Assembly: GCF_042665195.1 (NCBI RefSeq)
Contig: NZ_JBHTBW010000062.1
Coordinates: 1 to 64,000 of the forward strand
Source of the DNA: Laceyella putida
Lineage (GTDB): Bacteria; Bacillota; Bacilli; Thermoactinomycetales; Thermoactinomycetaceae
Reading direction: 5' to 3'
Length of the DNA: 64,000 nucleotides
Of the stretch, positions 32,802 to 41,559 are shown one piece after another. Position numbers and translations under genes: made by a program. The stretch's first letter is position 1; each line of letters opens with the position of its first letter. Under the pieces are notes generated by a model. It had not been told where the DNA came from, searched no databases, and saw only the letters and a list, made by a program, of their open reading frames with translations.

Positions 32802-34081
32802 GCTTTCTCTTCCTTCTGTGGTAGCTGGTAGCCACTCAAATAAAGGGAATATTCAATAAGCCGTGTAAGCGAGAGGCGACGGATATCAGGCTCATCAAAT
32901 TTCATCGGTTTGGCGTTCGCTTCAAAAAACCAGAGGGTGCCATTCCCTTCGATGCCCAAATCGATCGACATTTCCCCCAAGGGAGAGGATTGTTTGCTTT
33001 CAATGAACTGGGCCAGTTGCAACCCGGTTTGTTTGATTTTATCTAATAAATCGGGTGTTTTCTTCTCGAAGACCTCATTGATCACCCGATGCAGGTTTTC
33101 AATGCGTCCGCCCATGGGAACATGGGTGGAGATCGAATTGGGTCCCGCGACCCTGATCCCGGCCCCGGTTAGCCCCCATTGGCCCTGATTGTTTTTTTGC
33201 AGCAGCATGCGGATGTCAAAAGGAAGCCCTTTATAGGTGGCTAAGGGGATGCCTTGCTGAATCAGATAAGGGTGTTGTTGTGTCATTTGGTGTACCGTTT
33301 TGCTTAATTGGCGCAAATCGGTGAAGGTGGCTTTCTTCTTCTCCTTATTGTCTTGGTAGATGAGCTCGGCACCTTTTTTCTTGTTGGCGATTCGCATCAT
33401 GCCGATGCCCGCTTTTCCGTTCACTCGTTTCAAATATAGGACCGGATATTGTTTGAGCAGGTCACTGAGCGGGATGTCCTCATCCCACTTCAATGTATGG
33501 GGCACCAGGTTTTTGAGTGTTTCCGATGCGGCCAGTTGCTGATAAAGGGTCCATTTGTCAAAAAAATAAGGATTAAATAGATGTACGCCTGACATGTTGG
33601 TGAGGGTATGGATGGCCTGTTGCACTTCTTCCGATTGTTCTAGGCGGCGATTGGGAACCCGATTGTATACGACATTGGGAATGGGAAGTTTGGCCCGAAT
33701 CCAGTTCAGGCCAGTCGAATTGGGATCAAGCAGGTAACCGACCACGGTGGTTTCTGTCCGGGCTGCCAATCCACTCGGGGTCAATACATAGACGGTGAGC
33801 CCCATTTTGCGGCCGGTACGGATCAGGTCGGCAAAATTGGCTTGGTTTCCTTGGAATGGTTTGCCCCCATCAGAGGTCAAGATGGCGATGAATGGGCCCA
33901 ATAATTGTTTGCTTTGATATAGGCGTTCGAGTGTTGCCACCCCTCGGCCGGTGTGGGCAGAAGGGAGGGAAGAGGCGGATTGTTGGTATCCATGGGCGGC
34001 CTCAAGCATGCCCGGAAAGCGCGAGGACCTCTTTTTTTTCGATGCCATCGTGGTGCGTTGGCGTTTGCGCGGGGGTTTCAC
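32783..34081 (-). CDS. YheC/YheD family ATP-grasp protein (copy 4)
   Basis: 432 residues. A Lys/Arg-rich N-terminal tail (MKPPRKRQRTTMASKKKRS) is followed by a domain with GPFIAILTSDG and VVYNRVPNRR, then an ATP-grasp fold: VLYLKRVNGKAGIGMMRI, FDIRMLLQKN, and EMSIDLGIEGNG with WFFEANAKPM at the metal site. Homologues sit on the spore coat; substrate unknown. GTG 34081 follows AAAGGAGGAGG. Fourth and last YheC/D gene of the cluster. Confidence 0.85.
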   Translation of the reverse strand: MKPPRKRQRTTMASKKKRSSRFPGMLEAAHGYQQSASSLPSAHTGRGVATLERLYQSKQLLGPFIAILTSDGGKPFQGNQANFADLIRTGRKMGLTVYVLTPSGLAARTETTVVGYLLDPNSTGLNWIRAKLPIPNVVYNRVPNRRLEQSEEVQQAIHTLTNMSGVHLFNPYFFDKWTLYQQLAASETLKNLVPHTLKWDEDIPLSDLLKQYPVLYLKRVNGKAGIGMMRIANKKKGAELIYQDNKEKKKATFTDLRQLSKTVHQMTQQHPYLIQQGIPLATYKGLPFDIRMLLQKNNQGQWGLTGAGIRVAGPNSISTHVPMGGRIENLHRVINEVFEKKTPDLLDKIKQTGLQLAQFIESKQSSPLGEMSIDLGIEGNGTLWFFEANAKPMKFDEPDIRRLSLTRLIEYSLYLSGYQLPQKEEKACTSKT

Positions 34082-34096
34082 ACATACCTCCTCCTT

Positions 34097-35461
34097 TTAA
34101 ATGAAATTGGATAGTTTCAAACTATATTCCGTTACCAGTTTGGCCGATTGGCGCCCTGCCTGTTCTAAACTGGGGTGGTGGAAAATATGGCGCCCTGGCT
34201 TGGAATTCACTTCAAATAACCATACAGAGCCTTTCCTGTCTACTCCCATATCCATGCCGAGCTCCCCGAGGGGACCATCCACATGATCTTCCAACGTTTC
34301 CGCAATGGTGATGCTCGCCTGTTTGACATTGGCTTCAATCAGGGCGGCTTGCTCCTCGAAAATATTTTGCAGAATCTGATCGGTGGGAATGATGATTCCT
34401 CCCGTGCGCACATGGGTGGTTACGCAACCCGGCCCAGCCGCTTTTGATCCGATGGCGACAACGGTCCATTGCCCTGAACCGTCTTTGTGCAGGTGAACCC
34501 GAAAGTCGACAGGGCGCTTATCATGTTTGATCAAGCGAATGCCCTGTTGCACAATGTATTTGTTAAAGCGCTCCGGTTCTTTGGCGAAATAGTGGTTGAT
34601 CAGTTTGTCTAAGGAACGGAATTTGTGCAGGACATTTCGGTTCCCTTCACGGTAGCGGCAGAAATAACCCGTTCCCGGAGAATGTGTGATGCGGAAGATC
34701 CCCAGACCCAAGCTTCCGCCACTCGGCTTCAAGTAGACCATGTAATGGCGATCCAACATTTGTTTGATCGTGGAGATGGATGGAGAGAGATACGTTTCAG
34801 GCACAAAGCTGGCTGTATAGGGATGGCTGCTTAACCATTGATGGATTTTCCATTTGTTGAAAAAACCTTGATTAAAGATTTGACAGTTGAATTCGTTTTT
34901 GAACCGGTTGAGACAGGCCTGCACGGAGCTGCGCGCTTCAATGGTTCGATTGGGTATTCGTTCATAGATCACGTCAGGGAAAGGGGCTTTAAACCGTTTC
35001 CATTGATTCCCCACGACGTGCCAACCATAAATGATGTGGTTTTGCCAATCCACCATATCGGGGGTAAAGGCATAGATGATCGGATTTTCTTCCAATCCGG
35101 CTTTAATGAACTCTTTAAAGAGCGTGGACCGTTTGCCAAAAGGCTGTTCAGTATTTCCGGAATAACTTGTGGTGAAAATGCCTATCACGGGTCCCAATTT
35201 GAGTGAGCGATTCAGAAAACGTGCGCGATAGACACCAGAATAAGGGAGGGCCAAATAATTGGCCGCTTCGGTGGAGATCAAGATCTTCTCACCCTGATAA
35301 GGGATTCTGCGAGCCTGGATGATGATCGTGCGATTTCCTATTTCCACTTTGATGGACTGTCCGTCTGTACAACCCCATCGTTTCATGAGTGATTGGCTAA
35401 GTCCGATCGCTTTGGTAAGCCCTTTGGATGAGATTTTTACTTTGCACAAGATTGAATTCAT
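34097..35461 (-). CDS. YheC/YheD family ATP-grasp protein (copy 3)
   Basis: 454 residues. It has an N-terminal ~85-residue beta-rich domain (AKAIGLSQSLMKRWG-like start, shared with copy 1), then the GPVIGIFTTSY ... VIYERIPNRT region and ATP-grasp blocks VYLKPSGGSLGLGIFRI, VDFRVHLHKD and ELGMDMGVDRKG with WLFEVNSKPG. ATG 35461 follows AGGAGGG. It lies 10 bases downstream of copy 2. Confidence 0.88.
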   Translation of the reverse strand: MNSILCKVKISSKGLTKAIGLSQSLMKRWGCTDGQSIKVEIGNRTIIIQARRIPYQGEKILISTEAANYLALPYSGVYRARFLNRSLKLGPVIGIFTTSYSGNTEQPFGKRSTLFKEFIKAGLEENPIIYAFTPDMVDWQNHIIYGWHVVGNQWKRFKAPFPDVIYERIPNRTIEARSSVQACLNRFKNEFNCQIFNQGFFNKWKIHQWLSSHPYTASFVPETYLSPSISTIKQMLDRHYMVYLKPSGGSLGLGIFRITHSPGTGYFCRYREGNRNVLHKFRSLDKLINHYFAKEPERFNKYIVQQGIRLIKHDKRPVDFRVHLHKDGSGQWTVVAIGSKAAGPGCVTTHVRTGGIIIPTDQILQNIFEEQAALIEANVKQASITIAETLEDHVDGPLGELGMDMGVDRKGSVWLFEVNSKPGRHIFHHPSLEQAGRQSAKLVTEYSLKLSNFI

Positions 35462-35471
35462 AGTGTCCCTC

Positions 35472-36572
35472 CTACTGCTCGAGTAAAGCGTGTGCGTACC
35501 GGATCGGAAGTTGGACAGCTCGCTCGCGAAGTTCCAATTCGCCTGTTTTTATAAAGATGGTGCGCCCAGGTTTTGAGTTCACTTCCAATATCCATATGCG
35601 TCCATGTTGGTCAATTCCGATATCCAATCCCAATTCCACCAAATTTCCGTGATAGGCTTCGATGGTTTGTGGCACTTGTTGGCTGATCCGGGTGAGTTGC
35701 GACAGGATAGAGGCAATGTCTTGACGGGAATAGTGCGTCTCCAAAAAGGTTTGGATGGAAACGGCTTCTCCGCCACCATGCAAATTGGAAGTGATTGACT
35801 GAGGTTTGCCTGTGCGGACGGCCATCCCTGTGATTTCCCACTGCATTTGTTCGTTTTTCTGGATTAAGATGCGGATATCAAAGGGACGTCGATCCGGTGT
35901 ATATAAAGAAAGATAGGGTTGAACGAGATAGCGGGAATGGTTAATGAATGAGTTTAACCAAGACGTTAACTCTTCTTTACTCTTGATGTGCCGGGACATA
36001 GGGCGATTCATCTGGTCGCGGCCACGGATTTGATATCCCGTTGACTGGGGAAGGATCGCGGCCACCCCCCTGCCGTGGCTTCCCCCGTTTGGCTTCACCA
36101 AGGCTCCGCGGTATTTTTCAAGAAACAGGAAGACCTCTTTGGCCGATTGGTACAAGATGGTGGGTGGAAGATATGGATGAAGGTTGTCATTGCGCTTTAA
36201 TATGTCAAACGTCTGCAATTTCCCTTTCAGCGGGGTACCGAGCAGATGGATCTGGGGATCGGTTCGCAGCCGCTTGATATAAGGTTGATATTCATTAAAT
36301 TGTTTTTGGTTTGAATAATAGCACCGATCGTATATCAACGAGGGAAGCGGTTTGGTCGCTTTCACCCATGTTGCGTGGGATTGGACGGTCCATCCGGACA
36401 CGGTCCGCTCCCGCCAGTTGATGTCCATCGGAACGAAAACAAAAACCTCGATGCCCCATTTTTTCCCCTCTTGTGCGAGTTGAAGAAAATAAGGCGCTTC
36501 ATAAAACGGGGGAATCTTCTTCAATGCCTTTTCCCGACACACCGTAATGCCCAATGTCTGTTTATCCATCAT
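35472..36572 (-). CDS. YheC/YheD family ATP-grasp protein (copy 2)
   Basis: 366 residues, lacking the N-terminal beta domain of copies 1 and 3. Blocks: TLGITVCREKAL, LIYDRCYYSN, ATP-grasp GALVKPNGGSHGRGVAAI, FDIRILIQKN and ELGLDIGIDQHG with WILEVNSKPGRT. Its ATG (36572) overlaps the TGA of copy 1 by four bases with AAGGAGGAAACC before it, so it is translationally coupled. Confidence 0.88.
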   Translation of the reverse strand: MMDKQTLGITVCREKALKKIPPFYEAPYFLQLAQEGKKWGIEVFVFVPMDINWRERTVSGWTVQSHATWVKATKPLPSLIYDRCYYSNQKQFNEYQPYIKRLRTDPQIHLLGTPLKGKLQTFDILKRNDNLHPYLPPTILYQSAKEVFLFLEKYRGALVKPNGGSHGRGVAAILPQSTGYQIRGRDQMNRPMSRHIKSKEELTSWLNSFINHSRYLVQPYLSLYTPDRRPFDIRILIQKNEQMQWEITGMAVRTGKPQSITSNLHGGGEAVSIQTFLETHYSRQDIASILSQLTRISQQVPQTIEAYHGNLVELGLDIGIDQHGRIWILEVNSKPGRTIFIKTGELELRERAVQLPIRYAHALLEQ

Positions 36573-37996
36573 GGTTTCCTCCTTCGTAATGTCCATTGGT
36601 GTTGCGCTGAAGGAGGGGAATGAGCGTTATGCTGGAGAAGAGTGAGATATTGTACATATTCAATGAGTCTGGACACAGAAGGTCGCCTATGTGTGGTGGG
36701 ATTAATGACGGTATCATCCGTTTTGGACGGTTTGGAATTAATCTCGATCAACCATATTTTCCCTTGTGTATCAATTCCGAGATCGATGCCCAACTCGGCA
36801 TAATGTCCGCCAACCAACTCCTCAAAGGTGTTTACAATCGATAAGGCGGCATGCTTGATGTCACTCACGCTGGGTTTGTGTTTGAGCGCCAATTCATCCA
36901 GCAACTCGCTGGTTTTGCGGATTGTTCCGCCCCGCGCCAAGTTGGATACGATATGTTGGTCGTTGGCGATGCGCCCGACGGAAGAAGTGATGCGCCATTC
37001 GCCTTGGATGTTTTTTTGCACGAGCACGCGAAAATCGACCTGACGCCGCTCATACTTGATCAAATCGAGTCCCTGTTGCATAATATAAGGTTTGTTTCTG
37101 ATTTTCTTGTTAAGGAGACGGAGCAACTCTTTTTTGGATGAGGTCGTTTTGGAGAACGTTCCGCTGGCTGTTGCCGATTGATAAAGCCATTCGGGTCCGG
37201 TTCTTACAATGCGAATGATCCCTTGCCCAAGACTGCCGTTGGTCGGCTTCAAGTAGATGGTGGAATATCGGTTTAAAAATTCTTTGCATTTATCCGTTTG
37301 GTAGAGATGGGTTTCCGGCAGGTAGTTGCGCATGCGTTCATCTTTGGACAGGATTTGGTACACTTCCAGTTTGTTGAGAAACCGCTCGTTAAAGATGGGA
37401 ATGTGAAACTGGCTTTTTAAGCGGGCCAAATTCGTTTGCACGGCATCCTTTTCTTCAATCTTTCGCGACGTGATTCGGTTATAGATGACATCAGGCAGTG
37501 GGAGCGTGGTAGCTAGCCAGCGGTCGTTTACCTTGATCCATCCTTTGATTCCACGGCGCTCAATATCAATCGTATCGGCCAATACCACAGCGACTCTTAT
37601 TCCCTTGTTCTGTCCGGTGGCCTCACATTCGCCCAGGAAGCGGGTCATTTGGCCGAATAATTGGTCGTCTTCGGTTTGGGGCATTTTGCTGATCAAGATC
37701 CCAAATAAGGGACCGATACGCAAACGGAGGGAACGAGAGTCAAACTGAACATGAATCAGCGGCTGTGCGGGTAACAGTAATTTATTGGCCAAGTTGTTGC
37801 TGATGAAGATGATTTTATGATTGGCGCGTTTCATCCGGGCAATATAACCAGTAGCGATGGAAGAGCCAAAGGCAACCCAGAGCGTGTTGGTATGGATATT
37901 TAATTTTTTGGCCAATTGATCACTCATCATGATATTGATGTGATCGGGAAACTGTTGGTTGGGTAGTATCTGAATTTGAACTTTTGCCAGCCCCAT
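36569..37996 (-). CDS. YheC/YheD family ATP-grasp protein (copy 1)
   Basis: 475 residues: N-terminal beta domain (NIMMSDQLAKKLNI ... AFGSSIATGYIARM), middle region IRVAVVLADTIDI and VIYNRITSRK, and ATP-grasp blocks IYLKPTNGSLGQGIIRI, VDFRVLVQKN, ELGIDLGIDTQG with WLIEINSKPSKT. First gene of the cluster; ATG 37996 after AAGGGG. Neighbouring yheA on the opposite strand repeats the B. subtilis yheDCBA neighbourhood. Confidence 0.88.
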   Translation of the reverse strand: MGLAKVQIQILPNQQFPDHINIMMSDQLAKKLNIHTNTLWVAFGSSIATGYIARMKRANHKIIFISNNLANKLLLPAQPLIHVQFDSRSLRLRIGPLFGILISKMPQTEDDQLFGQMTRFLGECEATGQNKGIRVAVVLADTIDIERRGIKGWIKVNDRWLATTLPLPDVIYNRITSRKIEEKDAVQTNLARLKSQFHIPIFNERFLNKLEVYQILSKDERMRNYLPETHLYQTDKCKEFLNRYSTIYLKPTNGSLGQGIIRIVRTGPEWLYQSATASGTFSKTTSSKKELLRLLNKKIRNKPYIMQQGLDLIKYERRQVDFRVLVQKNIQGEWRITSSVGRIANDQHIVSNLARGGTIRKTSELLDELALKHKPSVSDIKHAALSIVNTFEELVGGHYAELGIDLGIDTQGKIWLIEINSKPSKTDDTVINPTTHRRPSVSRLIEYVQYLTLLQHNAHSPPSAQHQWTLRRRKP

Positions 37997-38059
37997 GGTA
38001 ATCCCCTTCCGCCTGAATTAACTAATGTATGGTATGTAACCTAATATGTGAGAGTGAAT

Positions 38060-38103
38060 AAAAAAGGCTTGGCATTTTGCAATTGTGCGTCCGGCACCCA
38101 AGC
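38060..38103 (-). promoter_or_regulatory. Possible attenuator in the YheC/D operon leader
   Basis: On the minus strand GCTTGG (38103-38098) pairs with CCAAGC (38072-38067), followed by C and six T. The loop holds a smaller GTGC/GCAC stem. It lies 64 bases before the first YheC/D start, so it could terminate early transcripts. The stem is short. Confidence 0.35.
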
Positions 38104-38210
38104 TTGGTCTTAAGTGGCCTTCGCTGGGGATCGCCCGGCAATCCGGCGGATTGAACCGTGTGGCATGACAATCCCAAACATGTTACCATGAGAAATGGGA
38201 GGGACGTCTG

Positions 38211-38564
38211 ATGGTCAATCCATACGATCACGCTCATCAATTGGCCAGGAGCATTCGCGCTTCTGAGTATTATCAGGCTTTGCTTGAGGCCAAACGGCAA
38301 GTGGAAGAAAATCCGACGGTTCACGACATGCTGACTGACTTACATAAGAAACAAGCGGAAATGGAACGGCTGGCGCTGGAGGGGAAAGAACCGACCCCGG
38401 AACAGAAAGAAGCGCTTGAAAAGCTGGGGACGGTGATCCAAGGGGTTCCTGTCCTGATGCGGTATCTGGAAGCGGAACAGCGATTCCACGTATTCCTGTC
38501 CGATCTTCAGCGCATCATCATGGAACCAGTGCAACAATTGTGGAATGAAAAGAAACAAGATTAA
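38211..38564 (+). CDS. yheA: YlbF/YmcA family protein YheA
   Basis: 117 residues, all-helical member of the YlbF/YmcA family (MVNPYDHAHQLARSIRAS, then FHVFLSDLQRIIMEPV at the end). B. subtilis YlbF and YmcA act with YaaT in an RNA-maturation complex; the YheA paralogue is less studied. ATG after GGGAGG. Operon with the next gene. Confidence 0.9.
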   Translation: MVNPYDHAHQLARSIRASEYYQALLEAKRQVEENPTVHDMLTDLHKKQAEMERLALEGKEPTPEQKEALEKLGTVIQGVPVLMRYLEAEQRFHVFLSDLQRIIMEPVQQLWNEKKQD

Positions 38565-38580
38565 AGGAGGAGAAAGGCTC

Positions 38581-39261
38581 ATGAAGGTAACCTTTCACGG
38601 TCATTCTTGTTTTGAGATCGCTCACAACGGGACTCGTTTGTTAATCGATCCATTTATCACGGGCAATCCACAAGCCAAGATTCAAGCGGATGCGCTTCAT
38701 CCCGATTATATTTTGGTTACGCATGGACATGGGGATCATGTGGGCGACACGGTCGCCATCGCCAAGCGCACGGGAGCGACCGTCATCGCCTCGGCCGAGA
38801 TGGCGGGTTGGCTGGGACAGCAGGGCGTGAAGGCGCATGGCATGGCGTTGGGGGGTGGGTACACCTTTCCGTTTGGCCATGTGAAAATGGTTCCGGCCCT
38901 GCATGGTTCAGGATATGAAGTGGATGGGCAAATCATCTATATGGGGCCCGCCGCCGGTTTCGTGTTGACCCTGGATGGGAAAACCCTCTACCACGCCGGA
39001 GACACGGCCCTCTTCTCCGACATGAAGCTGATCGGGCGCAAAGCCATTGACTTGGCCTTGTTGCCGATCGGGGACAATTACACCATGGGCCCGGAAGATG
39101 CCCTCGTGGCGGCGGAATGGCTTGGAGCCAAGCATGTGATTCCGATGCATTACAACACCTTCCCCCTGATTGAGCAGAACGGCGAGCGTTTTGTCGAAGA
39201 GCTCAGCAAGAAAGGGATCAAAGGAAGCGTCATGAAGCCAGGGCAAGAGTTGGCATGGTGA
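38581..39261 (+). CDS. UPF0173 metal-dependent hydrolase (YtkL-like)
   Basis: 226-residue metallo-beta-lactamase-fold protein with THGHGDHVGD (metal-binding HxHxDH), HAGDTALFSDM and VIPMHYNTFP. Reaction unknown. ATG 38581 with AAAGGAGGAGAAAGG before it; 16 bases after yheA. Confidence 0.93.
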   Translation: MKVTFHGHSCFEIAHNGTRLLIDPFITGNPQAKIQADALHPDYILVTHGHGDHVGDTVAIAKRTGATVIASAEMAGWLGQQGVKAHGMALGGGYTFPFGHVKMVPALHGSGYEVDGQIIYMGPAAGFVLTLDGKTLYHAGDTALFSDMKLIGRKAIDLALLPIGDNYTMGPEDALVAAEWLGAKHVIPMHYNTFPLIEQNGERFVEELSKKGIKGSVMKPGQELAW

Positions 39262-39270
39262 GATATCTAT

Positions 39271-39315
39271 TTGTAAATTTTCTGTAACCTGCCTGTAATG
39301 GTTTTCATCTACAAT
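39271..39315 (+). promoter_or_regulatory. Promoter with three 11-bp-spaced (C/T)TGTAA repeats, Pho-box-like
   Basis: TTGTAA (39271), CTGTAA (39282) and CTGTAA (39293) recur every 11 bases. Their complements (TTACAG) resemble the TT(A/C/T)A(C/T)A direct repeats bound by Bacillus PhoP. A -10 TACAAT is at 39310-39315; alternatively TTGTAA and TGTAAT (39294) with a 17-base spacer form a sigma-A promoter. It leads only to the terminator at 39343. Confidence 0.4.
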
Positions 39316-39342
39316 GATTACAGGATGAAAACCCCCTTTGGT

Positions 39343-39373
39343 AGAGACGGCACCGGAAACCGTCTCTTTTTTT
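39343..39373 (+). terminator. Terminator of a putative short RNA
   Basis: AGAGACGG (39343-39350) pairs with CCGTCTCT (39360-39367), followed by T7. With the promoter just upstream it would yield an RNA of about 50-70 bases. Confidence 0.75.
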
Positions 39374-39399
39374 GTGTTCATTTGTTTGGAAAAACCGCA

Positions 39400-39440
39400 A
39401 AGTAAAAGGCGCACCGATATTCCGGTAGCGCCTTTTACTT
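39400..39440. terminator. Bidirectional terminator at the edge of the decayed insert
   Basis: AAGTAAAAGGCGC (39400-39412) is the exact inverted copy of GCGCCTTTTACTT (39428-39440), with ACCG/CGGT continuing inward. Confidence 0.75.
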
Positions 39441-39543
39441 CGTATTGTGTAACAAGCAACATGGGGATGCTTCTAAGGCTCCCTGCCAAGATAATAAACA
39501 TATTTTTGTTTAATCGTTAAAATCATCATCGCCCATAAAGTGG

Positions 39544-40007
39544 TTAACGAACAACATAAATCTCATTCTCACTTCTTAGGTTTAATTCTCGTTGAAGGCT
39601 TAGGAGGTTCATTACAGATGTTTCCCATTCTTCTTTAAGCCCTAACTGATAAAAACAATGCTCTATTTGCAATAAGGCGGTATATTGCCGTTGTTTTAGT
39701 TTGTTTTGTGCAGATAATTTTTCAGCCTCTTTGTAAATGCTTCCCTGTATTTGGATTGTTCTAAATATACGTTACCGAATACAATCAACACTTTTGATAA
39801 ACGGTAAGTCTGGGAAACATCGCGTGCTATCTTTAATGCAATTCTAATACGTTCTTCGGCTTTTGTCCAATCGTTTTCATAAGTGTGAATAATGGATAAG
39901 TATGTAAATGCGTCAATCTGGCTACGCGGGTAGTTGTGATTAAAGTCGTATTGAATCACTGTCGTTCTCATGTAAGTATGAAAGGTATTTTTTTTGCCCA
40001 GATACAA
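39544..40007 (-). pseudogene. Truncated, frameshifted TPR regulator (RRNPP-like C-terminal part)
   Basis: The minus strand codes for TPR-like helices (DAFTYLSIIHTYENDWTKAE, SKVLIVFGNVYLEQSKYREA) up to about 39760, then the frame shifts and continues with IYKEAEKLSAQNKLKQRQYT, LLQIEHCFYQLGLKEEWE and a stop at 39544. The N-terminal helix-turn-helix half is absent. It is AT-rich like the ORFs beside it and unlike the rest of the window. It could descend from a phage AimR-like or a chromosomal NprR-like gene. Confidence 0.65.
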
Positions 40008-40133
40008 ATTACTCTTTATCGCATAGCGTTTTCACTCGTTTTTAACGTTTACGTTTATCCAATCGTTCCTACCGATGGCACATGTTAGGAATCAGCATTT
40101 AAACACTTCGGGCGGTGAAGTATTGCACTGGTT

Positions 40134-40162
40134 AAGACGTGGTTTGTAGCTACGTCTTTTTG
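40134..40162 (+). terminator. Terminator inside the AT-rich insert
   Basis: AAGACGT (40134-40140) pairs with ACGTCTT (40152-40158) followed by five T. Bases 40008-40271 otherwise contain no gene. Confidence 0.65.
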
Positions 40163-40271
40163 TTTTCTTATCCAATTAATTAGTGGTTTTCTACGAAAAA
40201 GTTTGGCTAAAAATGCACTGGCGGTAGTTTAATGAGTATTAAATAGAAGGAGTTTTTTTAAATCCGGTTAT

Positions 40272-40550
40272 ATGATGGAGGTTTTAATCACACTGGACAA
40301 TCTAGCGTATGAAATTATCTTCGGTGAAATGCCAGACGGCGGAAACGAAGCGGTAAGCAATGCGTTTAAAGAGTACAACAATAAAAAGTCATTCGCGCAG
40401 GACGTAGAAGAAGAACTAGATAAATGTATAGGCGCTCCCGCCGATTGGTATGAATACGAATTAAAACGCCTTCTTTACCCGCTTGATAGGTTCGATAACG
40501 TAAACTTTGAAACCGGTAAGCTAAATCAAAGCTATCCGCCGCCATTCTAA
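40272..40550 (+). CDS. Small acidic protein of the AT-rich insert, unknown
   Basis: 92 residues, acidic, with no recognised motif (VLITLDNLAYEIIFGEMPDG; DVEEELDKCIGAPADWYEYE). AAGGAG is present but about 20 bases from the ATG, so the start is unsure. Codon use and AT content match the ORF that follows. It looks like a phage or plasmid gene of unknown role. Confidence 0.5.
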   Translation: MMEVLITLDNLAYEIIFGEMPDGGNEAVSNAFKEYNNKKSFAQDVEEELDKCIGAPADWYEYELKRLLYPLDRFDNVNFETGKLNQSYPPPF

Positions 40551-40571
40551 AGAAATTACGCCATTTTCTAA

Positions 40572-41072
40572 ATGAGAACAATGATATATTACAATCAATC
40601 ATTCGTTTCTAATCTTTACCTTCAAGCTGTTGAAGACGTGGGATGCCGTATTTGTGCCCGTGTGGGCATGATTATTGACGACATTTGTCACGGTGTAATC
40701 CGCCCGGATATAAACAGGAAGGCGCTTACTTACATTTATATTGAAGGGTCAATAAGAAACGAGTTTACCGAGATTGTAAGGGAACAGATACGGAAAAACG
40801 GCGGCAAGGTGACGATCGGGGTTAAACACGATGAGTTAAACGAAGAGGAGCGCCGGGAGTTATCACGTATGCGCGAGGAATTAAGAGATAAGCGGATATA
40901 CGCCGAAGAGTTATACAAGGAACAGCGGCGTGCAGTTATTGAATATTTGTGCGCGTATCCAGGCGCTAGTTATTCCGAAATGGCGAAAGATTTAGCGCTA
41001 TCAAATGAAATGAAGTTTGCGCGGATTATAGGACGGTTAGGAAAAAAGTTAGCATGCCACATTCAAGAATAA
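40572..41072 (+). CDS. Phage-like protein with C-terminal winged-helix-like segment
   Basis: 166 residues: an N-terminal part rich in Cys and Asp (EDVGCRICARVGMIIDDICH), a charged helix in the middle (NEEERRELSRMREELRDKRI) and a C-terminal segment resembling a winged helix (AVIEYLCAYPGASYSEMAKD). No clear Shine-Dalgarno before ATG 40572 or 40581. Not recognised; accessory DNA by composition. Confidence 0.5.
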   Translation: MRTMIYYNQSFVSNLYLQAVEDVGCRICARVGMIIDDICHGVIRPDINRKALTYIYIEGSIRNEFTEIVREQIRKNGGKVTIGVKHDELNEEERRELSRMREELRDKRIYAEELYKEQRRAVIEYLCAYPGASYSEMAKDLALSNEMKFARIIGRLGKKLACHIQE

Positions 41073-41165
41073 GTAACATTCGTATTAATAGATTGCAGAG
41101 CGTAAGCGATGCCCTGCGCAAACAGGTAATTTTATTACCAAGCGTTTCTAGACGGGTATAAACCT

Positions 41166-41521
41166 GTGGTGTTGGGTTGGAAAGGTAAGCTGTTTAACGA
41201 AATTTACTACCAACAACTTATCCAATACCCCCACATCAATCCGTATGAGGGAAAGCCTAACGGTTATATCTTCTTTCAAAACGACAAACTTAAAGAGACG
41301 TATTTAGAACGTATGGACATCGCAGAGAACGATTATGAAAAACACATTATCTTGGAGAAATGTTAGGTTTCCCTAAAAAATCGGTTGAAAAGTATGCCGA
41401 GATGCGGGTTTTAGAAGATGAGCTAGGAGAGTGCATGAATGGCAGTTATTTTTTTGCATCGGAACGTTCAGGCCATAAGAATGCCTATCATTTACTCCGA
41501 AAATCATTTGCTATATTTTAG
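41166..41521 (+). pseudogene. Frameshifted unknown gene of the AT-rich insert
   Basis: The first frame reads MVLGWKGKLFNEIYYQQLIQ to a stop at 41366; a -1 shift near 41350 continues with HYLGEMLGFPKKSVEKYAEM, then MNGSYFFASERSGHKNAYHL and a stop at 41519-41521. Together they make about 117 coding-like residues. Function unknown. Confidence 0.5.
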
Positions 41522-41529
41522 TAAGTATG

Positions 41530-41559
41530 TTGACAATAATAAGTTATACGCGGTATCAT
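41530..41559 (+). promoter_or_regulatory. Sigma-A-type promoter of the nitroreductase gene
   Basis: TTGACA (41530-41535), 18-base spacer, TATCAT (41554-41559). The leader to ATG 41668 is about 100 bases. Confidence 0.55.

Noticed and set aside
38908..39501. 197-codon minus-strand ORF across the UPF0173 gene and two terminators
   Set aside because: Antisense shadow; crosses two terminators and has no start signal.
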